Positions 18,444 to 27,093 of a stretch of 64,000 nt of DNA are shown one piece after another. Source of the DNA: Minwuiaceae bacterium (lineage in GTDB: Bacteria; Pseudomonadota; Alphaproteobacteria; Minwuiales; Minwuiaceae). Numbering within the stretch: position 1 is the first letter of the stretch; every line of letters begins with the position of its first letter. The position numbers and the translations under genes are program-made. Below the pieces are notes generated by a model that was not told where the DNA came from, searched no databases, and saw only the letters and a program-made list of their open reading frames with translations. Location of the stretch: NCBI GenBank assembly GCA_028278525.1, contig JANQEE010000049.1:62001-126000 (forward strand), read 5' to 3'.

Positions 18444-19742
18444 TTAAGCGCGGCGGTCGGCGAATCTGGGCGCTTTGACGCTGGATTCGAATTCCGCCGC
18501 CAGGGTTCCGGAATCCAGCACGACGATTTCCGGGCTAACCTCAAAGGTTGCTTTTACGTCATTCGATACCCGTTCGCTGGCGGAGACCCGATCGGTGCCT
18601 GGCGCCACCTCGATGGAGAGACGCAGCAGATCCAGGTCCCGGTCCGTGACGATCTCGGCCTTGAAGTCGCTGACCTCCCGGTTGGCGAACATGAAGTCTT
18701 CGAATTCGGAATGATTGATATTTACGCCTCTGACCTTGAAGAACCCGGCCGTACGCTGTGCATGCTGTAGGATCGGAAACACCGACAGCGGGCCAGTGCC
18801 GGCCCCGTGATCCCGGTAGACGACAATGTCGCCGGAGAACCATCTCAGAAAAGGCGTGCAGTTGTTGGTGAACAGCGAGGTCACGATCAGCGCGCCGGGT
18901 TCGCCTTCCGCAACGGGCTCGTGCGTGTCCGGGTCCACGACTTCAATGTGGGCGAGGTCGGTCCAGATATGAAATCCGTCGTGAGCTTCCGATTCCGCGC
19001 CCATCATCGAAATTTCCGTCATCCCGAACGCGTCGAAGACGGTCGCCCCCCACATACGTTCCATTTTTTCCCGTTTCGCCATGGACAGCGGTTCCGCGGT
19101 GCACAGGATTCTGTCGACCGAGCCCTGCGTCAGGTCGATGCCGGAGGCTTCAGCCAGATTGGCAAGATGCAGTCCGTAGCTAGACATCCCCATCCACAGG
19201 GACGGTTGCAGCGAGGCGATCAGCTCAAGCTGCATGCGCGATGGGGCGGCCGCGCCGGAGCCGGCCCAGACCATGCCGATGCCCATCTGCTCTCCGGCCC
19301 GCGCCCACATATGGCCGGCCGGATGGATGCCGAGCGGGAAGGACAGATGGGCCGTTTCGCCCGCGCCGACGCCCATGCAAGCGAAGGTTCGGGTGAATCC
19401 CAGCATGGCGTAACGAATGTCTTCATAGGTGCGCGGATAGAACAACGGCCGGCCGGTCGAGCCGCCGGACCGCCAATACTCGGCGATCTCGGATTTCGGC
19501 GCGCTGCAGAAGTCGTTGTAGAAGGTGTCGTTCGAAAGGCCCCGCAGCATCTCTTTGTCGAGTATCGGGATCTTCGCCCATTCCTCCGGGTCTTCCAGCT
19601 TGGTGGTGTCGACGTGGCTTAATCGGTCCTTCCAGAAGGTCGATTGCTTGGCCCGTTCGACGGCCACGACTTTTCGTTCCCGTTGCAGGGCGGCGATTTC
19701 ATCGCGGGACTTGGGAATGGGGAGGGGGCTGACTTCCGACAT
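18444..19742 (-). CDS. PaaK-like adenylate-forming CoA ligase
   Basis: About 432 residues, distantly PaaK-like. Phosphate loop YWRSGGSTGRPLFYP near residue 110; later VFDAFGMTEISMMGAESEAHD and the hinge AGFFKVRGVNINHSEFEDFMF. The final conserved lysine region of PaaK is not obvious, so it could be a half-active adenylating enzyme or use a variant site. The open frame extends 63 codons upstream into the neighbour, but ATG at 19742 lies 4 bases after the previous stop and starts the family-like sequence. It is the last gene of the marR operon and gives that operon a second ligase besides the aryl-CoA ligase at 21805-23457. Confidence 0.85.
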   Translation of the reverse strand: MSEVSPLPIPKSRDEIAALQRERKVVAVERAKQSTFWKDRLSHVDTTKLEDPEEWAKIPILDKEMLRGLSNDTFYNDFCSAPKSEIAEYWRSGGSTGRPLFYPRTYEDIRYAMLGFTRTFACMGVGAGETAHLSFPLGIHPAGHMWARAGEQMGIGMVWAGSGAAAPSRMQLELIASLQPSLWMGMSSYGLHLANLAEASGIDLTQGSVDRILCTAEPLSMAKREKMERMWGATVFDAFGMTEISMMGAESEAHDGFHIWTDLAHIEVVDPDTHEPVAEGEPGALIVTSLFTNNCTPFLRWFSGDIVVYRDHGAGTGPLSVFPILQHAQRTAGFFKVRGVNINHSEFEDFMFANREVSDFKAEIVTDRDLDLLRLSIEVAPGTDRVSASERVSNDVKATFEVSPEIVVLDSGTLAAEFESSVKAPRFADRRA

Positions 19743-19746
19743 TGCG

Positions 19747-20754
19747 TCAGGTCTCCGGCTGTTTTCGCTGCGTCTGCAGTGCGCCGATCCATCGTCGCTG
19801 CGCCTCGTAGCTGGCCGGCAGGGCGCCCGCTTTTTCCGCTTCGACCATCTTGCCCAGGCGCTTTTCTTTCTCTGGCGTGGTCTCCGGAATGTCGTCCAGC
19901 ACATCCGACAGCGCCGCGTAATCCTTGCCAACCGGGCAGACGTCCTGACAGCGCCGGCAGCCGGTAACGACGCCGGAACCGCGCAGGATGGATTGCCAGA
20001 GATTAAAGCTGTCCTCCGACCGTATCAGTTCTTTCTGCTTTTCCGCGTCGGTCTCGTCCAAGATGCCGCCTAGATGTTCGGTAAGCTGCGCGAATCCGTG
20101 CGGCGACCGGTATCTGTCGCAGGCCGGCCAGTCCCGGTTCCAATGCCCGACGGTATCGCCGGGGCAGGTTTTCAGACAGCGGCCGCATTCCGGGCCCAGG
20201 CAGAGCGATGTCTCCATGCGTCGGTCGGGCTCGATGGGGACGGAACTGAGAACCGCGCCGATAATGACGCGCGGCCCGAATTCCGGCGTCAACAGTTGCA
20301 GGTTCAGGCCCAGCGTTCCGAGGCCTGCCTCGACCGCCGCGTGGTTGAGGGAGATCAGGGTCGACATATGCTCGTCCGGATCGTTGCGGTAGCGCCACGG
20401 ATCGACATGCGTCGGCGGCACGATGATCGCCGGATAGCCGTGATCTTCCAGCCAGTAGACGAGCTCAAGAGACGCTTCCTCCAGCCGCGTCAGGGCAAGC
20501 TCGTCGTTGTAATATTTATGCCGGTCGTTCCACGCCATGATGCGTGATGTGCCGGCAGAATAGCGTTTGGCCAAAACGATAACCCGGTCGGCGTCGTAAT
20601 CCGTGATGTCGGACGGCCGCCGCGGATTGTCGGGGTCCGGCGGGTTTTCGTCCATCACCTTGCCGTCGGCGATACCGACCAGGTCGGCACCCAGTTGCCG
20701 CGCCTTTTCCTTGACGGCATCCGCTGTTAGCGGCGCCTGAAATACCGCTACCAT
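19747..20754 (-). CDS. Reductive dehalogenase/QueG-like 4Fe-4S protein, copy B
   Basis: About 335 residues, soluble, no Tat signal. The N-terminal part has KARQLGADLVGIADGK and the central block VEAGLGTLGLNLQLLTPEFGPRVIIGAVLS, as in the cobalamin-binding half of QueG and reductive dehalogenases. It is followed by two cysteine clusters, CLGPECGRCLKTCPGD and GCRRCQDVCPVG, which suit two [4Fe-4S] centres. It lacks the C-terminal HEAT repeats of QueG and the membrane anchor partner of respiratory dehalogenases. It is a diverged tandem copy of the preceding gene (gap 21 bases). ATG 20754 is chosen; a GTG at 20766 is possible. Reaction unknown. Confidence 0.82.
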   Translation of the reverse strand: MVAVFQAPLTADAVKEKARQLGADLVGIADGKVMDENPPDPDNPRRPSDITDYDADRVIVLAKRYSAGTSRIMAWNDRHKYYNDELALTRLEEASLELVYWLEDHGYPAIIVPPTHVDPWRYRNDPDEHMSTLISLNHAAVEAGLGTLGLNLQLLTPEFGPRVIIGAVLSSVPIEPDRRMETSLCLGPECGRCLKTCPGDTVGHWNRDWPACDRYRSPHGFAQLTEHLGGILDETDAEKQKELIRSEDSFNLWQSILRGSGVVTGCRRCQDVCPVGKDYAALSDVLDDIPETTPEKEKRLGKMVEAEKAGALPASYEAQRRWIGALQTQRKQPET

Positions 20755-20775
20755 CGTGGACAACACTCCAACCGA

Positions 20776-21801
20776 TTACTGTTCCGCATCTTTCTCCGCC
20801 TGTTCGGCCATCGCCCGCTGCTTCTTTTTGAAGTCCTGCAATTGCCGGGCGACCATGCCTTGGTAGCCCTCGGGCCCGACCCACCGGACGTTCCAGTCGT
20901 TCAATCCGTCGACCGGATCGCCATTGCGCCGCGCTTCCTTGAACCCTTTGGCCTTCGCGACTTTCTCGTCGGTTTTCTCCGGTATCTTTTTCTGAATGTC
21001 GGCGAGATGGGCGTGATAGTCGTTGCCGACGGGACAGACGGCCAGGCAACGGGGGCAATCACCGAACGATCCGACGACTCGCAACAGACCCTGCCAGAAA
21101 CCGAAAAGTTCCCGGTCGACGATCATCTGGCGCTGCTCTTCCGCGTCGGCGTCGATGAACTTCTCCCAATATTTCAAGATGGTGGTGAAACCGAACTCCT
21201 GCGCTTCCTGTGCGCAGGCGCGCTTGTCGATGCCGAAATGGCGCACCGCGTCGGTCGGGCAGGAATATAGGCAGCGGCTGCAGGATTCGCCGATGCAGAC
21301 CTGTTCCGTAATCGGTGCATCCGCCTCCAGCTCCAGCTCGGTCAAGACGCCGGTCAGATAGATGCGCGGCCCGAATTCCGGTGTCAGGATATTGACCTCC
21401 AGGCCAAACGTGCCGAGGCCCGCTTCGATGCCCAGATGCCGTGTGCTTAAGCGGCCGTAGCTGGCGCGTTTGTAGTTCCAGTCGGTTTCCTGCGCCGCCG
21501 TCACGAAGGACGGGAAGCCGGCCTGTTCCAGCCGTTCGGCCAGGCGGTAGGAAACCTTGTCCATTTTGCGCAGCACCATCATATCCAGGTACTGGACCGG
21601 TACGTTCGATTTGCAACGGAAAGCGCCGACCGGGATTCGCTGCACCAGGACGATGACGCTTTTCACATGTGGCGAAATACGTTCCGGCGTTTGCGGAAAC
21701 CGCGGGTCGGGCGGAAAGGCGTTCAACGTCTTCGCGCTGGCGATACCGACCAGATCCGCGCCCAGATCAAGCGCCAGTTGTTTGACTTCCGCTGCTTCCA
21801 T
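20776..21801 (-). CDS. Reductive dehalogenase/QueG-like 4Fe-4S protein, copy A
   Basis: 341 residues. Same architecture as the following gene: LALDLGADLVGIASAKTL at the N-terminus, then RHLGIEAGLGTFGLEVNILT and the FGPR motif near residues 121-146, ferredoxin-like C169-x4-C174-x2-C177-x3-C181-P, and C249-x2-C252-x3-C256-P. These match the corrinoid/4Fe-4S reductase superfamily (QueG, RdhA). No signal peptide, so it acts in the cytoplasm. It starts 3 bases after the CoA ligase stop, so its substrate could be a CoA ester made by that enzyme. Cobalamin use and substrate are inferred, not shown. Confidence 0.83.
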   Translation of the reverse strand: MEAAEVKQLALDLGADLVGIASAKTLNAFPPDPRFPQTPERISPHVKSVIVLVQRIPVGAFRCKSNVPVQYLDMMVLRKMDKVSYRLAERLEQAGFPSFVTAAQETDWNYKRASYGRLSTRHLGIEAGLGTFGLEVNILTPEFGPRIYLTGVLTELELEADAPITEQVCIGESCSRCLYSCPTDAVRHFGIDKRACAQEAQEFGFTTILKYWEKFIDADAEEQRQMIVDRELFGFWQGLLRVVGSFGDCPRCLAVCPVGNDYHAHLADIQKKIPEKTDEKVAKAKGFKEARRNGDPVDGLNDWNVRWVGPEGYQGMVARQLQDFKKKQRAMAEQAEKDAEQ

Positions 21802-21804
21802 CGT

Positions 21805-23457
21805 TCAGCCCGCCGCTTCTTGCTCGCGCAGCACGAAGCGCTGAACCTTGCCTGTTTGCGTGCGGGGCAGGGCGTCGATGAATTCGATCTCGCGGGGATA
21901 TTTGTATGGTGCGATTTCTGCCTTTACGAAGTCTTGCAACTCTTTGACGGCGGCGTCGCCCGCATCCGATTTGTCGTTCAGCACGACGAAGGCCTTGACG
22001 ATCTGGCCGCGCTCCGCATTGGGTGCGCCGATTACCGCGCATTCCATCACCTTGGGATGATCCATCATGATTGCTTCCACCTCGGGCCCGGAGATGTTGT
22101 AGCCGGCGGAAACGATCAGGTCGTCGGTGCGGGACTGGTACCAGAAGTATCCGTCCTCATCCATCAGGTAGGCGTCGCCGGTATAGTTCCAGCCGTCTTT
22201 GACGTAGGTCGCCTGACGCTCCGCGTTGTCGAGGTAGCGGCAGCCGGTCGGGCCGCGCACCGCTAGACGGCCGACGGTGCCTGGCGGCACGTCGGCGCCG
22301 GTATCGTCGGCGATCCGCGCCTCGTAACCGGGGATCGCCTTACCGGTCGCGCCCGGGCGGATATCGTCGCCGGCCGTCGCGACGAAGATATGCAGCATCT
22401 CGGTCGCGCCCAGCCCGTCGATGATGCGAATACCGGTGGCGTCGGCCCAGCCTTTAAATGTCGGCAGCGGCAGGGTCTCGCCGGCGGAGACGCATTTCTT
22501 CAGGCTGGAAAGATCGTGCTCGCAGACCAACGGCGTCATTGCCCGATAGGCGACCGGTGCCGTGAACAGAATACTGACATTGTAGCGCGCCACGGTTTCG
22601 AGCGTGGTCTGCGGCGTGAATTGCTCGACCAGAACGGTCGAAGCGCCGACTTGCATCGGAAAGGTCACCAAGGCGCCGAGCCCGAAGGTGAAAGCGATCG
22701 GCGGGCTGCCAGTGAAAATATCGTCCGGCCCGGGCTTCAGCACATGGCGCGAGAATGTGTCGCCGATGGCCAGAATGTCCCGGTGAAAGTGCATGCAGCC
22801 TTTCGGGTCGCCCGTGGTGCCCGACGTGAAAGCGATCAGGCAGACGTCGTCGGCGGCTGTGTCGGCGTTTACGAAGGTTGCCGCCTTACTGGACATGCGC
22901 CCCTCCAGGCTGTCGGTATCGCCGTCACCGTTGAAATAGACCGCTTGTTTCAGGCTGGTTGACCGCTCGATGGCAGTTTCCATTTCCTCCGCCAGGCGCT
23001 TGTCGCACAGCGCCACCTCGATCTCGGCTTTCTCCGACATGAACTTCAGCTCGCGCCAGCGCAACAGCGGCATGGTGGCGACGGCAATGGCGCCGACCTT
23101 CATCACGGCGAACCAGCAGGCGACGTACATCGGGTTGTTCGGCGCGCGCAGCATGACCCGGTTGCCCGGTCGCACGCCCAAATCCTCGACCAGCACGTTG
23201 GCAATCCGGTTGGCACGCTCCAGCAGGTCGTCGTAGGTCCAGATATCGTCTCCGTAATAGAACACCGGGCGGTCGCCGTGTCGGCCGGCCTGCTTGTCCA
23301 GCAGTTCCGTCGCGCAGTTCATCTGTGCCGGATAGGCGGTAAGCTCAGGCAGGGTTTCGTAGGACATCGGCGCCCATTCGTCCTTGGGCGGCAGATGGTC
23401 GGTGGAGAAGGTATCGATATGCGCGGATATTCCGGTTGGTGCCCAGGGCTCAGACAC
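21805..23457 (-). CDS. Aryl-CoA ligase, 2-aminobenzoate/benzoate-CoA ligase type
   Basis: 550-residue AMP-dependent CoA ligase. The N-terminus (SAHIDTFSTDHLPPKDEW, LNCATELLD-like MNCATELLDKQ, GNRVMLRAPNNPMYVACWFA) resembles 2-aminobenzoate-CoA ligases as I know them. Core motifs are IAFTSGTTGDPKGCMH, DGLGATEMLHIF, WNYTGDAYLMDEDGYFWY and the C-terminal PRTQTGKVQRFVLRE with the catalytic lysine. GTG at 23457 overlaps the flavin oxidoreductase stop by 8 bases and starts the family N-terminus. It would activate a benzoate-like or cyclic carboxylic acid. Exact substrate is uncertain. Confidence 0.87.
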   Translation of the reverse strand: MSEPWAPTGISAHIDTFSTDHLPPKDEWAPMSYETLPELTAYPAQMNCATELLDKQAGRHGDRPVFYYGDDIWTYDDLLERANRIANVLVEDLGVRPGNRVMLRAPNNPMYVACWFAVMKVGAIAVATMPLLRWRELKFMSEKAEIEVALCDKRLAEEMETAIERSTSLKQAVYFNGDGDTDSLEGRMSSKAATFVNADTAADDVCLIAFTSGTTGDPKGCMHFHRDILAIGDTFSRHVLKPGPDDIFTGSPPIAFTFGLGALVTFPMQVGASTVLVEQFTPQTTLETVARYNVSILFTAPVAYRAMTPLVCEHDLSSLKKCVSAGETLPLPTFKGWADATGIRIIDGLGATEMLHIFVATAGDDIRPGATGKAIPGYEARIADDTGADVPPGTVGRLAVRGPTGCRYLDNAERQATYVKDGWNYTGDAYLMDEDGYFWYQSRTDDLIVSAGYNISGPEVEAIMMDHPKVMECAVIGAPNAERGQIVKAFVVLNDKSDAGDAAVKELQDFVKAEIAPYKYPREIEFIDALPRTQTGKVQRFVLREQEAAG

Positions 23458-24913
23458 GTGTCGTTTCCTTTTGTGTCGCGATAACGGTTTCCGGCAAGGG
23501 CATGTCCACGGTGACGGTGTTGGATGGCGTGCTGGCACGTCCGTTCGCGTCGAAGGCGCGTACATAGTAGCGGTAGGTCAAGCCGCCGAGCACCAGTCGG
23601 TCGACATATTTGTTGGATTTCACGGCTTCGGCGACCACGGCGGACTCGTCGTCCTCTGCCCTATAGACGTCGAAGCCGATGATCCCGCCGGCCGGCGGCC
23701 GGTTCCAACTCAGTTTGATCTGCCCGCCCTCGACAGTGGCCGCCAATGCCGCGCCGTCCGGACCCCATTGCGGGTTCTTGCCGTTCGGGTCGTCGGGCGG
23801 GGCCTGCCGGGCGCCTTTCGGCCACAGAAAGCAATGGACTTCCTTGAACTTCTCGTCCAGTTGCTTGCAGACGTTGCAATAGATGCAATGCACGATCTGA
23901 TCGCGGCGGTCCTGCTCGATCTTCTTGACCCAGTCCGGGTCGGACAGCAATTGTCGCGCCATACCGATGATGTCGGCCCGGCCGCTTTGCAACAAGCCTT
24001 CTGCGTCGTCCGGTTTGCTTATCTTGCCGATAGAAATCACCGGGACGTGATAGCCTTTACCGTTTATGTATTCCTTAACGCCCGCCGCCAGATGCGCATG
24101 GGGCAGGGGCGGGTACCAGTCGCCCGGCATGCAGCGGTCCCCGGAATAGCCGGTATAGGGGTAGAGCGGGTGCCCCTCGCGATGGATCGCATCCTCGAAC
24201 TTGCCGCCGACCGAGAGCGAAATGTAGTCTGCGCCCATCTGTGCCATGCGCAGCGCGATGCGTTTCGATTCCTCCAGGGTATAGCCGTCCTTGACCGCTT
24301 CCTCCGCCAGGAAACGCACGCCGACCGGAAAATCGCTGCCGACCTGCCGCCGAACTTCGCTCATGACCCGGCCGAACATGGCAAGCCGGCCTTCCAGGGT
24401 GCGGCCCGAAAACGCATCGCGCCGGCGGTTATGGCGGGACAGGAAGGAAGACAGCGTATAGGCGTGGGCTGAGTGCAGTTCGATCCCGTCGTAGCCGGCT
24501 TCCCGCGCCCGCGCCGCCGCCGCGCCGAACTGGCCGATGATGGTCTCGATATCCTCTGCCGACAGATCCTCGATCCGCTGCCGCCAGCCGGACCGCGCCA
24601 CCTTCAGGAAATGGATGATCTGCGGCACGATTTTGGAATCCGACGTGTCGTGCACTTGTTTCGTCAACTCGCAGTGACCGGGAATGAACTCATCGTCGGA
24701 GATCCTGAGCAACGGGCCGGACTTGTTGCCGTGCACCGCCATCGCCTCAACCACGATCAGCCCGACATGGCCGGCGGCGTATCGCACGTAGCGGTCGATG
24801 ATATCCTGGTTGACGTGTCCGTCCTCGCCGGAAAGGCGCGTCACCATGGCCGGCACGGCCACCCGGTTCGGCAGCACCATGCCGTTGATGTCCAACGGGG
24901 TCAGCAGCTTCAT
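23450..24913 (-). CDS. Old Yellow Enzyme-type NADH:flavin oxidoreductase fused to a fibronectin-III domain
   Basis: 487 residues. Residues 1-340 form a complete FMN-binding TIM barrel of the 2,4-dienoyl-CoA reductase/TMADH class ([37 protein letters not shown]). Cysteines C343, C346, C349 and C361 follow in the position of that class's [4Fe-4S] site, spaced Cx2Cx2Cx11C. The C-terminal FAD/NAD domains of the class are absent. Instead residues 388-470 are a recognisable fibronectin type III domain ([18 protein letters not shown] ... [18 protein letters not shown]). Stops and starts overlap both neighbours. Likely reduces an unsaturated CoA ester, with electrons from a separate partner. Confidence 0.87.
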   Translation of the reverse strand: MKLLTPLDINGMVLPNRVAVPAMVTRLSGEDGHVNQDIIDRYVRYAAGHVGLIVVEAMAVHGNKSGPLLRISDDEFIPGHCELTKQVHDTSDSKIVPQIIHFLKVARSGWRQRIEDLSAEDIETIIGQFGAAAARAREAGYDGIELHSAHAYTLSSFLSRHNRRRDAFSGRTLEGRLAMFGRVMSEVRRQVGSDFPVGVRFLAEEAVKDGYTLEESKRIALRMAQMGADYISLSVGGKFEDAIHREGHPLYPYTGYSGDRCMPGDWYPPLPHAHLAAGVKEYINGKGYHVPVISIGKISKPDDAEGLLQSGRADIIGMARQLLSDPDWVKKIEQDRRDQIVHCIYCNVCKQLDEKFKEVHCFLWPKGARQAPPDDPNGKNPQWGPDGAALAATVEGGQIKLSWNRPPAGGIIGFDVYRAEDDESAVVAEAVKSNKYVDRLVLGGLTYRYYVRAFDANGRASTPSNTVTVDMPLPETVIATQKETTRV

Positions 24914-26088
24914 TTGCCGAGGCCCTGGTTGAAGTTATCCAGGGTCGCCCGGGCGATCACCATCTGATTGATCTCCGTCGTGCCCTCGTAGATGCGCAGG
25001 GCGCGCACTTCGCGGTAGAGCTGTTCGACCGGCATGCCGGAGACGACGCCGGTTCCGCCGAACAATTGCACCGCCTTATCGACGACGCGCTGTGCGGCCT
25101 CGGTCGCGTACATCTTGGCCATGGAGGCCTCGCGCGTGACCCGGGCCTGGCCGGAATCCTTGGTCCAGGCGGCGCGGTAGATCAGAAGCGCCGCGGCGTC
25201 GATTTCCGTTGCCATATCGCCCAGCTTCGCCTGGGTCAGTTGGAATTCGGAGAGCTTCTGGCCGAATACCTCGCGATCCTGAGTGCGCCGCAAGGCCTCG
25301 TCGAGCGCCCGTCGGGCGAAACCCAGCGCGGCGGCGCCGACGGAGGAACGGAAGACATCGAGGTTGGACATCGCGATCTTGAAGCCTTCGCCGGGCTGAC
25401 CGATCAACCGGTCCTTCGGGATGCGGCAATCCTGGAAGCTCAGCGTGCCTAGCGGATGTGGCGCGATGACATCGATCCGCTCGCTCACGCTGAAGCCCGG
25501 GTCGCCGGCCTCGACGATGAAGGCACTGATGCCCTTGGTGCCTTTCTCCGGATCGGTCACGGCGAACACCGAATACTGGTCGGCGATGCCGGCGTTTGAA
25601 ATCCAGGTTTTCGTGCCGTTCAACACCCATGAATCGCCGTCTTCGACGGCACGTGTCTGCATCGCCGCAACGTCGGACCCGGCGTTCGGTTCCGACATGC
25701 CCAGCGCCGCGATGCGCTTACCCGCGGCAACGCCCGGCAGGTAGGTCTCGCGCTGCGCCTCGGTGCCGAACTGCGATATCGGGCCCGATCCGAGCCCCTG
25801 CATGACGAACGCGAAGTCGGCCAAGCCGTCCTGGTAGGCCAGGGTCTCTCGCGCCAGGCAGAGCGAGCGCACGTCGACCCGCTCGAACAGGCCGCCGTGC
25901 GGCGCCGGCACTGTGTAGCGCAGGTAACCGGCCTCGCCGAGGCGTGTGACCAGCGACCGCGCGGCGCCGTCCAGGTCGTCGTGCGGATGCCCGGCCAACT
26001 CTTGTTCCGCAAACACCCGCAGTTCGGCGGCGAAGCGGCGGTGGCTGTCGTCGAAGAACGGCCAATCCAGAAAGCTGCGGTCAGCCAT
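24910..26088 (-). CDS. Acyl-CoA dehydrogenase
   Basis: 392-residue FAD enzyme of the acyl-CoA dehydrogenase family. Signatures are [20 protein letters not shown], the WISNAGIAD region, [21 protein letters not shown] and, at the end, [17 protein letters not shown], whose glutamate is the catalytic base position. It oxidises a saturated acyl-CoA, possibly a ring-carboxyl-CoA. Start overlaps the marR stop by 8 bases and stop overlaps the next start by 4 (ATGA), so it is firmly in the operon. Confidence 0.92.
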   Translation of the reverse strand: MADRSFLDWPFFDDSHRRFAAELRVFAEQELAGHPHDDLDGAARSLVTRLGEAGYLRYTVPAPHGGLFERVDVRSLCLARETLAYQDGLADFAFVMQGLGSGPISQFGTEAQRETYLPGVAAGKRIAALGMSEPNAGSDVAAMQTRAVEDGDSWVLNGTKTWISNAGIADQYSVFAVTDPEKGTKGISAFIVEAGDPGFSVSERIDVIAPHPLGTLSFQDCRIPKDRLIGQPGEGFKIAMSNLDVFRSSVGAAALGFARRALDEALRRTQDREVFGQKLSEFQLTQAKLGDMATEIDAAALLIYRAAWTKDSGQARVTREASMAKMYATEAAQRVVDKAVQLFGGTGVVSGMPVEQLYREVRALRIYEGTTEINQMVIARATLDNFNQGLGK

Positions 26089-26599
26089 TGTCCGACTCCT
26101 CGATTCCGTTGAGCGATGTTTTCAGCCGGCCGAGCAAGTCGAGCAGGTTCTGCATCTCCTGACGGCCCAGGCCTTCCAGCGCGTCCTCGACCCAGCTTTG
26201 ATGAGCCGACGCCATTTCGTCGAAGACCTTCTTGCCGACCGCGGTCAGTCGCACTCGCTGGGTGCGGCGATCCTGCGGCGCCGGCGTGCGGCTCACCAGG
26301 CCTTCCTGGGTCAGGCGTTCGATCAGGCCGGTGATGTTGCCGGCCGACACCATCAGCCGACCGGACAGGTCGCCCATGGTCAGGCCGTCCGGCGACCGGT
26401 TCAGTTGGGCCAGCACGTCGAAGCGGGGCAGGGTGATGTCGAAATCGTCGCGCAGCCGGGCCCGGATGCGCTTTTCCAGCAGGGTCGAGCAGGTCAGCAG
26501 CCTGAGCCACACCCTGAGTTCGAGTTTGTCGCCCATATGCAGGGCCGTCTCGAAGTCCCTCGGCGGCGCGGTAACGGACTCGCTTTGCGGGTCTGACAT
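26081..26599 (-). CDS. MarR-family transcriptional regulator
   Basis: 172 residues. The winged helix covers about residues 52-130, with [32 protein letters not shown] as recognition helix region and the wing [19 protein letters not shown]. It is the first gene of the operon that runs to 18444. An inverted-repeat-like site lies 73-92 bases before its start, consistent with autorepression relieved by an aryl-CoA, as known for other MarR regulators of aromatic catabolism (BadR, CouR). Ligand not determinable. Confidence 0.93.
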   Translation of the reverse strand: MSDPQSESVTAPPRDFETALHMGDKLELRVWLRLLTCSTLLEKRIRARLRDDFDITLPRFDVLAQLNRSPDGLTMGDLSGRLMVSAGNITGLIERLTQEGLVSRTPAPQDRRTQRVRLTAVGKKVFDEMASAHQSWVEDALEGLGRQEMQNLLDLLGRLKTSLNGIEESDNG

Positions 26600-26671
26600 G
26601 TCGTCCCTATCCGGTGTCCAAACGACGCATCGTCGATCAGTCCGCCTCTCGGCGGTCAGCCCAAGCCTGAA

Positions 26672-26691
26672 TTATTTCAAGCTTAAAGTAT
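26672..26691. promoter_or_regulatory. MarR-type operator-like site upstream of marR
   Basis: Read on the minus strand this is ATACTTTAAGCTTGAAATAA, with a palindromic AAGCTT core and imperfect arms. It matches 15 of 20 positions with the perfect repeat before livK at 18300-18319. The surrounding 30 bases are AT-rich against a GC-rich background, as in a promoter. It probably overlaps the marR operon promoter. Regulator binding is inferred. Confidence 0.6.
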
Positions 26692-26746
26692 TTTTGGACG
26701 TGTCAGCAAGCGCTTCGTCGGCACACGCTGCGGGAGAACGGATGGG

Positions 26747-26989
26747 TTAGCTAAACGCCTTGAACGTGATCAGGGTAAAGGTGTCCTTGACCCCGGGCAG
26801 GGTCTGAAGCTGGCCCGTGACAAACCGGCCGATATCGTCGCCTTCATTAAGGTAGCACTTCATCAAAAGGTCATATTGCCCTGATGTTGAATGAACTTCC
26901 GAGACTTGCTCGACGTCTTCGACTGCGGAGGCCGCCACATCGTAGGCTTTGCCGAGGTCGCATTTCACCATGACGAATATCGTTTGCAT
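26747..26989 (-). CDS. Stand-alone Lrp/AsnC ligand-binding (RAM) domain protein
   Basis: 80-residue protein comprising only the RAM ligand-binding domain of Lrp/AsnC regulators: MQTIFVMVKCDLGKAYDVAA, then VEQVSEVHSTSGQYDLLMKCYL and LPGVKDTFTLITFKAF. There is no helix-turn-helix, so it cannot bind DNA as Lrp does. Such single-domain proteins form oligomers and may bind amino acids. AAGG precedes ATG 26989 at 8 bases. Confidence 0.88.
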   Translation of the reverse strand: MQTIFVMVKCDLGKAYDVAASAVEDVEQVSEVHSTSGQYDLLMKCYLNEGDDIGRFVTGQLQTLPGVKDTFTLITFKAFS

Positions 26990-27093
26990 GGGTTCGCCTT
27001 TATCGATTGCGTCGGATTGCAGCGTTGTCCGTTCGACGGATGAGGTCAGGCAAGTCTGTCATCGGTGCGGACTGTCGTCCAGCCTCAGCCCCG

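Noticed and set aside
19747-21801. Annotating the two 4Fe-4S proteins as epoxyqueuosine reductase QueG
   Set aside because: Two tandem copies in a catabolic operon, no HEAT repeats and different length. Only the superfamily is supported.
23450-24913. 2-aminobenzoyl-CoA monooxygenase/reductase
   Set aside because: That enzyme has an N-terminal flavin monooxygenase domain fused to an OYE-like part. Here only the OYE part, plus FN3, is present.
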